A stretch of DNA of 42,448 nt from an uncultured Parabacteroides sp. (GTDB lineage Bacteria > Bacteroidota > Bacteroidia > Bacteroidales > Tannerellaceae). Within the stretch, counting starts at the first letter, position 1; each line of letters begins with the position of its first letter. Location of the stretch: NCBI GenBank assembly GCA_949289155.1, contig CASEMX010000021.1:1-42448 (forward strand). The letters are read 5' to 3'. The translations under genes and the position numbers were made by a program. Positions 33,689 to 41,971 of the stretch are shown piece by piece. A model generated the notes under the pieces. It did no database searches. It was not told the origin of the DNA and was given only the letters and a program-made list of their open reading frames with translations.

Positions 33689-34804
33689 ATGGTAAAAGAA
33701 ACAGACAATGCATGGCAACAACTCCAGATTATGTTGGACGGATGTTATTATCCGCCGGAAAATGGAGTTGTAAAGATTCCGGAAGGAATAGCTATGCGGC
33801 AGGAGTTGGAGAGTTTTTTAAACGAATGGTACGATGACAGCCCGACATTAACGGTGCATACTTCAGGCTCGACAGGCACACCCAAGGTTCTAACCGTTCG
33901 TAAAATACAAATGATGAACAGTGCGCGCATCACGTGCGATTTTTTAAAACTCAAACGGGGAGACCGCGCGTTCCTCTGCATGCCACTGAAATATATTGCC
34001 GGAAAAATGATGGTCGTGCGGGCATTGGTGGCAGGACTTGACTTGACCGTTTGCGAACCGACCGGACATCCTTTAGCAGAAGATAAAGGCTCGTTGCGAT
34101 TCGCAGCCATGATTCCTCTACAGGTCTATAATTCGTTGCAAATCCCGGACGAGTGCGAGCGACTTCAAGGAATAGCGGATTTGATTATTGGCGGAGGAGC
34201 CATCGACAAAGCATTATCCGATAGCCTCCGTCCGCTGCCTAATCGTATTTATTCCACCTACGGGATGACCGAAACGCTCTCTCATATTGCACTCCGCAGA
34301 TTAAATGGCGACGAAGCCACGGAATATTACCAGCCATTTCCTTCCGTCCACCTAACGCTGAGTCCGGAACAAACTTTAATCATCGAAGCCCCATTGGTAA
34401 GCGATGAAAAATTAATAACAAACGATGTAGTAGAGCTGCGGTCGGATGGCAGTTTTGCAGTTTTAGGAAGAAAAGACAACATTATTAATAGCGGAGGCAT
34501 AAAAATACAAACAGAATGCGTAGAAAACGTACTACATTCTATTATTTCCGTTAACTTTGCCCTGACTTCCGTTCCCCATCCTAAATTCGGCGAAGCACTC
34601 ACGCTTCTGCTCGAAGAGGGAGATAAAAATACTGAGGAGCTACAGGAAACGGTGCTGCAAGAAAAAATCAGACAATTGCTGCCTAAATACCAGCAACCGA
34701 AATATATCCTCAAAGTAAAAGCAATCCCTCAGACGGAGACCGGAAAAATCAGCCGGGCTGAATGCCGGAAATTGGCAAGTCTGTTGATTGAGAAACAACA
34801 TTAA
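33689..34804 (+). CDS. menE: o-Succinylbenzoate-CoA ligase (menaquinone synthesis)
   Basis: 371-residue AMP-binding ligase, short for the superfamily as MenE of Bacteroidales usually is. It activates o-succinylbenzoate with ATP and CoA for menaquinone. Visible motifs are the P-loop VHTSGSTGTPKVL (residues 56-68), the adenylate motif YSTYGMTETLSH, LGRKDNIINSGGIKI and the C-terminal lysine region QTETGKISRAECRKL. Assignment as MenE rather than another acyl-CoA synthetase rests on small size and overall layout; no other men genes are adjacent. It lies 55 bases after the maturase gene and 9 bases before the DUF3857 gene. Confidence 0.78.
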   Translation: MVKETDNAWQQLQIMLDGCYYPPENGVVKIPEGIAMRQELESFLNEWYDDSPTLTVHTSGSTGTPKVLTVRKIQMMNSARITCDFLKLKRGDRAFLCMPLKYIAGKMMVVRALVAGLDLTVCEPTGHPLAEDKGSLRFAAMIPLQVYNSLQIPDECERLQGIADLIIGGGAIDKALSDSLRPLPNRIYSTYGMTETLSHIALRRLNGDEATEYYQPFPSVHLTLSPEQTLIIEAPLVSDEKLITNDVVELRSDGSFAVLGRKDNIINSGGIKIQTECVENVLHSIISVNFALTSVPHPKFGEALTLLLEEGDKNTEELQETVLQEKIRQLLPKYQQPKYILKVKAIPQTETGKISRAECRKLASLLIEKQH

Positions 34805-34813
34805 ATAATATAC

Positions 34814-36748
34814 ATGATGAAATACTTATCTTTAGTAACTCTATCGTTGCTGACCCTCGCGCCCATCGCTCAAGCGCAACAAGATAACAGCGAGGCGTTC
34901 GCAACAGCCGACTGCGTTACGCTGTTAGACAGTACGGCTGTATCCGTGCAACCAACCGGTTCCGGTTCGTTTGCCGTTTACAAAAAATTCAAAGTTCAAA
35001 CTGTGCAGGGAGGAGTGGCTAATCGTGTAATCAAATACGATTACGACCCGCTGACTGCCTATGCCGAATTCAAACAAGCGACTATTTACCGGGCAGGCGG
35101 GGATATTGTCAATATCGACGTGACTCAAGCCTGCGATTATGCGGCTCCGGCACGCGCCATTTATTGGGGCGCACGGCAAATCATGCTGGAGCTGGGAAGA
35201 TTGGAACCCGGCGATGTTGTAGAATATGAAATCGCAAAGAAGGGCTTTACGTACGCGCTGCTGGCGGGACCGGAAAATGAGGACGATTCCCGCTTTATTC
35301 CTCCGATGCGCGGGCAATTTTATGATATTGTTCCATTCTGGGTGTCCGAGCCTACGCTCCGCAAAGTCTATAAGCTGACCATTCCGATGGAGAAAGAAAT
35401 ACAGTTCCAATTCTACCAAGGGAGCTGCGCCTCATCCATGCATTATGAAAACGGCAAAAAGGCATACACCTTCGTCATCGAAGATGCCGTTCCTACGAAA
35501 AGAGAACCGAATATGGTGAATCTCTTCGATGCCGCACCTAAATTGATGCTTTCTTCTACGCCCGAATGGAAGGACAAGTCGCTGTGGTTCCACAAGGTCA
35601 ACGAAGATTACGGGAGCTTCAACCCGATACCGGAAGCTCAGAAGAAGGTGGACGAGCTGATAAAAGGAAAGAAAACCGAAATGGAGAAAATCGCCGTCCT
35701 GACCCACTGGGTTGCCGATAATATCCGATACGCCGGCATCTCGATGGGAAAAGGTGAAGGTTATACGTTACATAACCTGAAAATGAATTACACCGACCGT
35801 TGTGGTGTCTGCAAGGATATTGCCGGGACCTTGATTGCCTTTTTGCGGATGGCGGGCTTCGAATCCTATCCAGCGATGACGATGGCAGGCAGCCGCGTAG
35901 AACAAATCCCTGCCGACCACTTCAACCATTGCGTCGCAGTCGTAAAACTCTCGAACGGCACGTACATTCCGTTGGACCCGACATGGGTTCCGTTCGTGCG
36001 CGAACTCTGGAGCAGCGCCGAACAGCAGCAGAACTACCTGCCGGGCATTCCGGAGGGTTCCGATTTGTGTCTCACACCGGTATCCGCACCGGAGAACCAT
36101 TACCTCAAACTCAAAGCCAATAACCGTCTGGATGCCAACGGCACACTGAAAGGCGAATTGACCGTACAGGCCGAGGGACAATCGGATGCCAGTGTGCGCC
36201 GCGTATTCACATCGGGATATCAGCAGGACTGGAGAAACAGCATGGAGGCTCAGCTGCTGGCTATCTCGCCGAATGCCCGCCTCATCAGTGTGGACTGGGG
36301 CAAGAATCCGAAAGATTACCAAGCCGCGCCCATCAAGATTACGTTCCGCTATGAAATTCCGGATTACGCTCTGGTAGGGGACGGCGTCTTATTGGTCAAA
36401 CCGACACTGGACAAGGTCTATAACTCCGTAAAGAGCTTTTTGCGCATCGATACCGACCTCGCCGAACGGCAATATGGCTTTAAAGACGGATGCTCGCGGT
36501 TGGTGGAACAGGATGAAACCATCCAGCTCCCTGCCGGATATTCGCTGGTGAACGAGGCAAAGGAGGAGACGCATCAAAGCACCGCTGCCGATTTCGAAGG
36601 CTCGTTGAGCCAGACGGGAAACAAAGTCGCCCTGCATCAGAAGCTGGCGTTGAAGAAGCGCGTGTACGAGGCGTCCGATTGGCAAGGATTCCGCACGGCG
36701 GTCAATGCATTCAAGTCGTATGGCGATTATTTAGTAATTAAGAAATAA
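34814..36748 (+). CDS. DUF3857 / transglutaminase-like secreted protein with intact catalytic triad
   Basis: 644-residue exported protein with signal peptide MMKYLSLVTLSLLTLAPIAQAQ. An N-terminal DUF3857 beta domain (about 45-250; GSFAVYKKFKVQT, LELGRLEPGDVVEYE) precedes a transglutaminase core. Its Cys-His-Asp triad is visible: Cys333 in RCGVCKDIAGTLIAFLR, His372 in DHFNHCVAV and Asp388 in PLDPTWVPF. A C-terminal beta domain follows. The function of these Bacteroidetes proteins is unknown; protease or crosslinking activity in the periplasm is possible. It is followed after 13 bases by a paralogue that has lost the triad. Confidence 0.82.
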   Translation: MMKYLSLVTLSLLTLAPIAQAQQDNSEAFATADCVTLLDSTAVSVQPTGSGSFAVYKKFKVQTVQGGVANRVIKYDYDPLTAYAEFKQATIYRAGGDIVNIDVTQACDYAAPARAIYWGARQIMLELGRLEPGDVVEYEIAKKGFTYALLAGPENEDDSRFIPPMRGQFYDIVPFWVSEPTLRKVYKLTIPMEKEIQFQFYQGSCASSMHYENGKKAYTFVIEDAVPTKREPNMVNLFDAAPKLMLSSTPEWKDKSLWFHKVNEDYGSFNPIPEAQKKVDELIKGKKTEMEKIAVLTHWVADNIRYAGISMGKGEGYTLHNLKMNYTDRCGVCKDIAGTLIAFLRMAGFESYPAMTMAGSRVEQIPADHFNHCVAVVKLSNGTYIPLDPTWVPFVRELWSSAEQQQNYLPGIPEGSDLCLTPVSAPENHYLKLKANNRLDANGTLKGELTVQAEGQSDASVRRVFTSGYQQDWRNSMEAQLLAISPNARLISVDWGKNPKDYQAAPIKITFRYEIPDYALVGDGVLLVKPTLDKVYNSVKSFLRIDTDLAERQYGFKDGCSRLVEQDETIQLPAGYSLVNEAKEETHQSTAADFEGSLSQTGNKVALHQKLALKKRVYEASDWQGFRTAVNAFKSYGDYLVIKK

Positions 36749-36761
36749 GGAGGATGGAATC

Positions 36762-38462
36762 ATGAAATATAAAATCAACGCGTTATCTATATTGGTGTTA
36801 TTCTTGTTCGTTTGCAACGCCTCGATATGGGCGGGCTCGGAAGCTGAATACAAGAAACTGTCCAAATCGTGGACGCTGAACCCGGACGGGAGCCAAGAGT
36901 TCCACTATTCGATGGAATTGACGCTCCATACGCATACGGCCATGCGGAGCATGTACGGCGAGACGTTCATCACCTATAATCCCGACTATCAGACCCTCAC
37001 GGTCAACGCTTCTTATACGAAACAGAAAGACGGGACCATCGTGAAGACGCCCGACAATGCGTTCGTCAAGGTGCTGCCCCGCTCGGCAGCCAACGCACCT
37101 GCGTACAACCACCTGACCGAAATGGTCATCGTGCATACCGGCTTGGAGCTGGGCGCGACCATCTATTTGGACTATACGCTGACCAGCAAGGCGGGCTACC
37201 TTCCGGCGCTCGATATCCTCGAAACTATCCCGCAGCGCTCGCCGGTCAAGGAGTATGACTTGTCCATTTCCGTTCCGCAGGGCAGCGAGCTTTCGTATGG
37301 TTTGGTCAATCCTGCTGCAGAGGCAAAGGTCAGCACCGCAGACGGGATGCAAACCGTGGCGTGGACGCTGAAAAACGTCAAGGCGTTGTCGCATGCGCCG
37401 ATGATGCACCTCTACGACGGGGATGTCCAGTACTTGACTGCCAGCAGTTACGGCTCGGAAGCCGAGGCGGTAAAGGGACTCTACGAACAGATGGAGATGC
37501 GCGAAAGCATGCCGCTCCTCTCGTTGGCGGAGACCGTTACGGAAGGCAAAACGAGCGACACCGGGAAACTGCAGGCGATTCTGACCTTCGTCAACCGCGA
37601 TTTCGGGCATTCGCCGCTCTCGCTGGAGGAAACAGGTTACCGCATGCGCCACGTTGAAGAGGTGATTAACTCCGCGTATGGTACGGAGGCGGAACTGACC
37701 GATTTGCTGCAGGGACTGCTCAATGCCCTGAAGATTCCGGCTGAAGTCTGCGCCGTTTTCCCCGCGAACGATGCACCGGAGGACAGCTACGGCTTGAAAG
37801 GCGCGCGCCTCTTCGTCCGCGCAGTGGCCGACGGCCGCACCTATCTGTTGAATGCGGCTTCCGATAAGATGGACGCTGCCGGATGGCTGGCAGACCGCTG
37901 CCGCGTGGTCAGCCTGAAAACGGACAAGCCGGTTGAGTTGCCGGCCGCCGATGCCGCCATCCGTTGCACGGTTGCGATGCAAATCGACTCGACGACCGTT
38001 ACGTCGGTGATGAAATCGGACATCGCCGAGGCGCTGTGCTCTTATACAAAAGCAGCCGAAGAGGAGACGACCGCGACCGACCGGCTTATCCTCACGAACG
38101 GCTACGCGGTGGTGAACCTGCCGGAGCCGGCTGCCGGAACTGCTACAAAACGATATGCCGCTTGGAATACGACGCGCGACCGCAACCTCGTGCTGCCCTA
38201 CGCGCCGGACGAAAGCTATACCTATACCCTCGACATCCCGGAGGGCATGACTTTGTGTATGCCGACCGACGGCTACACGCTCACGAACGCTGCGGGAAGC
38301 ATGAGCTTTTCGCTCAAACAAACGGGAAACAAGCTGGAGGTGAAACGCAGCCTGAAGGTGAATTCCCGCCTGATTAAAAAGGCGGATTATCCCGCGTTCC
38401 ATGCCCTGATGGCGGCATGGGCCAATCCAAAGCAGAAAAGTGTTATTGTTTATATAGATTAG
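36762..38462 (+). CDS. DUF3857 / transglutaminase-like paralogue lacking catalytic residues
   Basis: 566-residue secreted protein, signal peptide MKYKINALSILVLFLFVCNASIW. Same order as the preceding gene: DUF3857 domain (SQEFHYSMELTLHTH, LELGATIYLDYTL), transglutaminase-like core, C-terminal beta domain. The triad is absent. The Cys motif is replaced by SAYGTEAELTDLLQGLL, the His strand reads ARLFVRAVADGRTYLL without His, and the Asp position reads NAAS. It may be a binding partner or inhibitor of the active copy (inference). It starts with a strong ribosome-binding site, AAGGAGG, overlapping the stop of the previous gene, so the pair is probably made together. A strong terminator follows. 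Confidence 0.8.
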   Translation: MKYKINALSILVLFLFVCNASIWAGSEAEYKKLSKSWTLNPDGSQEFHYSMELTLHTHTAMRSMYGETFITYNPDYQTLTVNASYTKQKDGTIVKTPDNAFVKVLPRSAANAPAYNHLTEMVIVHTGLELGATIYLDYTLTSKAGYLPALDILETIPQRSPVKEYDLSISVPQGSELSYGLVNPAAEAKVSTADGMQTVAWTLKNVKALSHAPMMHLYDGDVQYLTASSYGSEAEAVKGLYEQMEMRESMPLLSLAETVTEGKTSDTGKLQAILTFVNRDFGHSPLSLEETGYRMRHVEEVINSAYGTEAELTDLLQGLLNALKIPAEVCAVFPANDAPEDSYGLKGARLFVRAVADGRTYLLNAASDKMDAAGWLADRCRVVSLKTDKPVELPAADAAIRCTVAMQIDSTTVTSVMKSDIAEALCSYTKAAEEETTATDRLILTNGYAVVNLPEPAAGTATKRYAAWNTTRDRNLVLPYAPDESYTYTLDIPEGMTLCMPTDGYTLTNAAGSMSFSLKQTGNKLEVKRSLKVNSRLIKKADYPAFHALMAAWANPKQKSVIVYID

Positions 38463-38503
38463 ATTTACAGGTGACTTTTTGCTGTGAAGCAAGGGGAAAC
38501 CGC

Positions 38504-38553
38504 TTCCGGGAAATGCCCTGCCAACAGGCGGCGGCTTTCCCGGAATTTTTTTT
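38504..38553 (+). terminator. Strong intrinsic terminator after the DUF3857 pair
   Basis: TTCCGGGAAA (38504-38513) pairs perfectly with TTTCCCGGAA (38536-38545), followed at once by eight T residues. It closes the plus-strand unit that began upstream and separates it from the repeat cluster that starts just beyond. Confidence 0.92.
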
Positions 38554-39107
38554 ATCTCCTGCTGGCGAGCGGGACGTAATCCCGACTTGGGATTTGCTCC
38601 CGATGGCGAGCGCGGCGTAATCCTGACTTGGGATTTGCTCCCGACGGCGAGCGCGGCGTAATCCTGACTTGGGATTTGCTCCCGACGGTGAACGCGGCGT
38701 AATCCCGACTTGGGATTTGCTCCTGCTGGCGAACGCGGCGTAATCCCGACTTGGGATTTGCTCCTGCTGGCGAACGCGGCGTAATCCCGACTTGGGATTT
38801 GCTCCCGATGGCGAGCGGGACGTAATCCCGACTTGGGATTTGTTCCCGACGGTGAACGCGGCGTAATCCCGACTTGGGATTTGCTCCCGATGGTGAGCGC
38901 GACGTAATCTCGGTTTGAGATTTGCTCCCGATGATGAGCAGGACGTAATCTCGGTTCGAGATTTGCTCCCGATGGTGAGCAGGACGTAATCTCGGTTTGA
39001 GATTTGCTCCCGATGGCGAGCAGGACGTAATCTCGATTCGAGATTTGCTCCCGATGGCGAGCAGGACGTAATCTCGATGCGAGATTTCTTCCCGATGGTG
39101 AGCAGGA
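38551..39107. repeat. Exact 41-bp tandem repeat, 13 full units (cluster E)
   Basis: Units starting CGTAAT lie at 38575, 38616, 38657, 38698, 38739, 38780, 38821, 38862, 38903, 38944, 38985, 39026 and 39067, always 41 apart. A partial unit lies at the left end and a decayed one begins at 39108. Each unit has two small stem-loops: ATCCC-GACTT-GGGAT and GCTC...GAGC. The first eight units use ATCCC (or ATCCT) with GGGAT; the last five use ATCTC with GAGAT. The unit at 38821 has GTTC...GAAC instead of GCTC...GAGC. Units 38698 and 38739 are identical. The array lies just upstream of the DUF362 gene promoter. Function unknown. Confidence 0.93.
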
Positions 39108-39149
39108 GGTAATTTCATTCGTGTCGCTGCACATTTCGGAGAAAAGCAT

Positions 39150-39157
39150 TAATTTTG
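39150..39157 (+). promoter_or_regulatory. -7 box of the DUF362-mnmE unit
   Basis: TAATTTTG matches TAnnTTTG exactly and lies 23 bases before the ATG at 39181, about 40 bases beyond the last 41-bp repeat. No clear -33 box is seen. Confidence 0.5.
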
Positions 39158-39180
39158 CACATAAAACCAATAAAACGAAT

Positions 39181-40302
39181 ATGGAATCATCGAAAGTTTA
39201 TTTTACAAATCTGCGAACCAATCCAAATAGTAACCTGTTGGATAAAATGGAACGCCTCGTCAAACGGGCCGGCATAGTCAATATCGATTTCAAGGAGCAA
39301 TTCGTCGCCATCAAAATCCATTTCGGCGAGCCGGGCAACCTCGCATACATCCGGCCGAATTATGCGGCGCGAATGGCAAATATCATCCGTAGCTTGGGCG
39401 GAAAACCCTTTTTGACGGACTGCAACACGCTCTATTCCGGCCGCCGCGCGAATGCCGTGGACCATCTGCAGAGCGCGATGGAAAACGGATTCAATCCTAT
39501 CTCGGCACAGTGCGATGTCATCATCGCCGACGGATTGAAGGGAACCGAATGCCGCGAGATTGAAATCGACGGCGAATACTGCAAGGCGCCGAAAATCGGC
39601 TCGGCGGTTGCGGATGCGGACATCATCATTTCCATGAACCACTTCAAAGGACATGAGCAGGCAGGCTTCGGCGGCGCGCTGAAGAACCTCGGCATGGGTG
39701 CGGCGAGCGTCGCGGGGAAGATGGAGCTGCACGGAAATTCCCAGCCGCGCATCGACTTGGAGAAATGCCGCGGGTGCAACATCTGCGTCAAGCACTGCCG
39801 CCATCAGGCGATTCACCTGAACGAAAACCGCAAAGCGGAGATTGATTATACGAAGTGCGTAGGCTGCGGACAGTGCGTCGCTCTCTGCCAGTACGAAGGT
39901 GCGGTGTTGGGCTCGTGGGATACCTCCGAGAACCTGAACTGCAAAATCGCGGAATACACGAAAGCCGTGCTGCTGGACAAGCCGCATTTCCATATCAGCT
40001 TCATCATGAACGTATCGCCGGAGTGCGACTGCTGGAACCACAATGACGCGGCGATTGTCCCGGATTTGGGAATTGCCGCCTCCTTCGACCCGGTAGCCTT
40101 GGACAAAGCCTGTGCGGACATGGTGTGCAACGCACCGCTGCTCCAGACCAACAACTGCCTGTCGGAAAAGCATCCGCATGAGCACTTGGAAGGGGAAGAC
40201 AAGTTCCACATGATTCACCCGGATACCAACTGGCAGTCGGGATTGATTCACGCTGAGAAAATCGGCATCGGAACCCAGAATTACGAATTGATAACTGTCT
40301 AA
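39181..40302 (+). CDS. DUF362 protein with two 4Fe-4S ferredoxin motifs
   Basis: 373 residues. The ATG at 39181 (MESSKVYFTNLR) was chosen; the frame extends to a GTG at 39121, but that would precede the likely promoter. Residues 1-185 are the DUF362 domain (KIHFGEPGNLAYIRP, SMNHFKGHEQAGFGGALKNL). Residues about 190-240 hold two ferredoxin motifs, CRGCNICVKHC (Cys196, 199, 202, 206) and CVGCGQCVALC (Cys226, 229, 232, 236). The C-terminal part contains VSPECDCWNHNDAAIVPD, again DUF362-like. It is a predicted cytosolic iron-sulfur protein; its electron partner is unknown. It precedes mnmE by 13 bases and is probably co-transcribed with it. Confidence 0.85.
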   Translation: MESSKVYFTNLRTNPNSNLLDKMERLVKRAGIVNIDFKEQFVAIKIHFGEPGNLAYIRPNYAARMANIIRSLGGKPFLTDCNTLYSGRRANAVDHLQSAMENGFNPISAQCDVIIADGLKGTECREIEIDGEYCKAPKIGSAVADADIIISMNHFKGHEQAGFGGALKNLGMGAASVAGKMELHGNSQPRIDLEKCRGCNICVKHCRHQAIHLNENRKAEIDYTKCVGCGQCVALCQYEGAVLGSWDTSENLNCKIAEYTKAVLLDKPHFHISFIMNVSPECDCWNHNDAAIVPDLGIAASFDPVALDKACADMVCNAPLLQTNNCLSEKHPHEHLEGEDKFHMIHPDTNWQSGLIHAEKIGIGTQNYELITV

Positions 40303-40315
40303 AACGAAGAAGAAG

Positions 40316-41701
40316 ATGAACGAAACAATCTGCGCCATATCGACGGCTCCGGGAATCGGAGGCATTGCCGTCATCCGCGTCTCCGGTCCGGAAGCCTTCA
40401 CGATTTGCGACCGGCTTTTCCATGCAAAACAGGCAGGAAAAACGTTAGCCACGCAAAAAGCCTATACCCTGCTCTACGGAACCATCCTCGATAAGGGCGA
40501 GGCAGTGGACGACGTCATGGCGGCAGTGTTTCGTTCACCTCATTCCTTCACGGGAGAAGATACGGTCGAGATTTCGTGCCACGGCTCGACATATATCCAG
40601 CAGCAAATCCTCCAACTGCTCATCCGCCAAGGATGCCGCCTGGCCCAGCCGGGCGAATTTACGCAGCGGGCATTCATGAACGGAAAAATGGACCTGAGCC
40701 AAGCGGAGGCCGTAGCGGACCTGATTGCCTCGACCTCGGCAGGACAACACCGGCTGGCAATGAACCAGATGCGCGGCGGATTCAGCCACGAGCTCAAAGC
40801 CCTGCGTGAAAAACTGCTGCACATCACCTCGCTCATGGAATTGGAGCTGGATTTTGCCGACCACGAAGAACTGGAGTTCGCAGACCGGCAGGAACTGAAA
40901 GACATCGCTGCCCAGATTGAACGGGCCATGTCCCGGCTCGCCCACTCCTTCAAGGCGGGCAACGCCATCAAGAACGGAATCCCGGTAGCCATCATCGGCG
41001 AAACCAACGCCGGAAAATCGACCCTGCTCAATCTCCTTCTAAACGAAGACAAGGCCATCGTGAGCGATATCCACGGAACGACGCGCGACGTGATAGAAGA
41101 TACTGTAAATATCCAAGGAATTACGTTCCGCTTTATCGATACCGCCGGTATCCGCGAAACCCACGACACTATCGAAGCAATGGGAATCGAACGCAGCTTC
41201 CAAGCCATCGAACGGGCAGATATCGTGCTCTGGGTCATCGACCAAACCGAAGCCGGGAAGCAAATCGCGACCCTATCCGACAAGGTAATCCCGCTCTGCG
41301 AAGGAAAAGCACTCATTCTCATCTTCAACAAGAGCGATTTGAATCCGACACCCACATCCCTCGGCGTAACCGGTTTCCCCGAAGGAACCCGGACCATATC
41401 CCTTTCCGCCAAACTCAAAACCGGAACCGACCAACTCCAATCTCTCTTAATGGAAGCCGCCCACCTGCCGGCATTATCTTCGAACGACATCATTGTCACC
41501 AACGTACGCCACTACGAAGCCCTCACCCGCGCCCTCGAAGCTATCCGCCGCGTGCAAGAAGGCCTCTCCATCAGCTTATCCGGCGACTTCATCTCGCAAG
41601 ACCTCCGCGAGTGTATCTTCCACCTGAGCGATATCGTAGGAGAAGTGACGACGGATGAGGTGCTGGGGAATATATTCTCGCATTTTTGCATCGGAAAGTA
41701 G
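40316..41701 (+). CDS. mnmE: tRNA uridine-5-carboxymethylaminomethyl modification GTPase
   Basis: 461-residue MnmE (TrmE), which with MnmG modifies the wobble uridine of several tRNAs. An N-terminal tetrahydrofolate-binding domain starts ICAISTAPGIGGIAVIRVSG. A helical domain contains QPGEFTQRAFMNGKMDLSQA. The inserted G domain has GETNAGKST (residues 228-236), DTAG (from Asp275) and NKSD (338-341). The protein ends with the invariant FCIGK, whose Cys is needed for activity. Length is typical. The 3' end of mnmE is a known island attachment site in other bacteria (SGI1), which matters because a probable mobile-element gene follows. Confidence 0.95.
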   Translation: MNETICAISTAPGIGGIAVIRVSGPEAFTICDRLFHAKQAGKTLATQKAYTLLYGTILDKGEAVDDVMAAVFRSPHSFTGEDTVEISCHGSTYIQQQILQLLIRQGCRLAQPGEFTQRAFMNGKMDLSQAEAVADLIASTSAGQHRLAMNQMRGGFSHELKALREKLLHITSLMELELDFADHEELEFADRQELKDIAAQIERAMSRLAHSFKAGNAIKNGIPVAIIGETNAGKSTLLNLLLNEDKAIVSDIHGTTRDVIEDTVNIQGITFRFIDTAGIRETHDTIEAMGIERSFQAIERADIVLWVIDQTEAGKQIATLSDKVIPLCEGKALILIFNKSDLNPTPTSLGVTGFPEGTRTISLSAKLKTGTDQLQSLLMEAAHLPALSSNDIIVTNVRHYEALTRALEAIRRVQEGLSISLSGDFISQDLRECIFHLSDIVGEVTTDEVLGNIFSHFCIGK

Positions 41702-41743
41702 AATATTGTAATCAACTGCAACGAATTAGAACCAACTATAATG

Positions 41744-41770
41744 AAGCCGCTGTAAATCAGCGGCTTTTTT
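41744..41770 (+). terminator. Intrinsic terminator of mnmE
   Basis: AAGCCGCTG (41744-41752) and its partner CAGCGGCTT (41758-41766) form a tight hairpin followed by a T-run. It lies 43 bases after the mnmE stop. Confidence 0.9.
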
Positions 41771-41971
41771 ATTTGTCCAAAATCCGTCTGATAGCAGTCG
41801 GATACAGTAGTCCGCCCTATTTTTCTACCGTATTTCTACCGCGGAACATTTTCGGGATTTACCCCGATGTCACGATGACGCAGTAGTTGACGTGTGTTGA
41901 CAATGGTTTACGTGAGTGGACACAAAAGAGGAGAAATAAAGAGATTTAAACTCAAAATATATTAGGAAAAT
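41771..41971. other. Gene-free junction between mnmE and the zinc-ribbon/HTH gene
   Basis: About 200 bases without a gene. TTGACGTGTGTTGAC near 41888 and TTTACGTGAGTGGAC near 41908 are imperfect direct repeats that could be recombinase or repressor sites. Base composition becomes more A/T-rich towards 41971. A purine-rich run AAAGAGGAGAAATAAAGAGA lies near 41926. No clear promoter was identified. Confidence 0.4.

Noticed and set aside
38551-39107. CRISPR array or minisatellite coding for a repeat protein
   Set aside because: The whole 41-base unit repeats with no unique spacers, and 41 is not a multiple of three, so a coding repeat would change frame each unit.
36798-39170. A 790-codon minus-strand reading frame
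   Set aside because: It is formed by the 41-bp repeats, which are open in many frames, joined to the antisense of the DUF3857 paralogue gene. The real gene on the plus strand has a signal peptide and ribosome-binding site.
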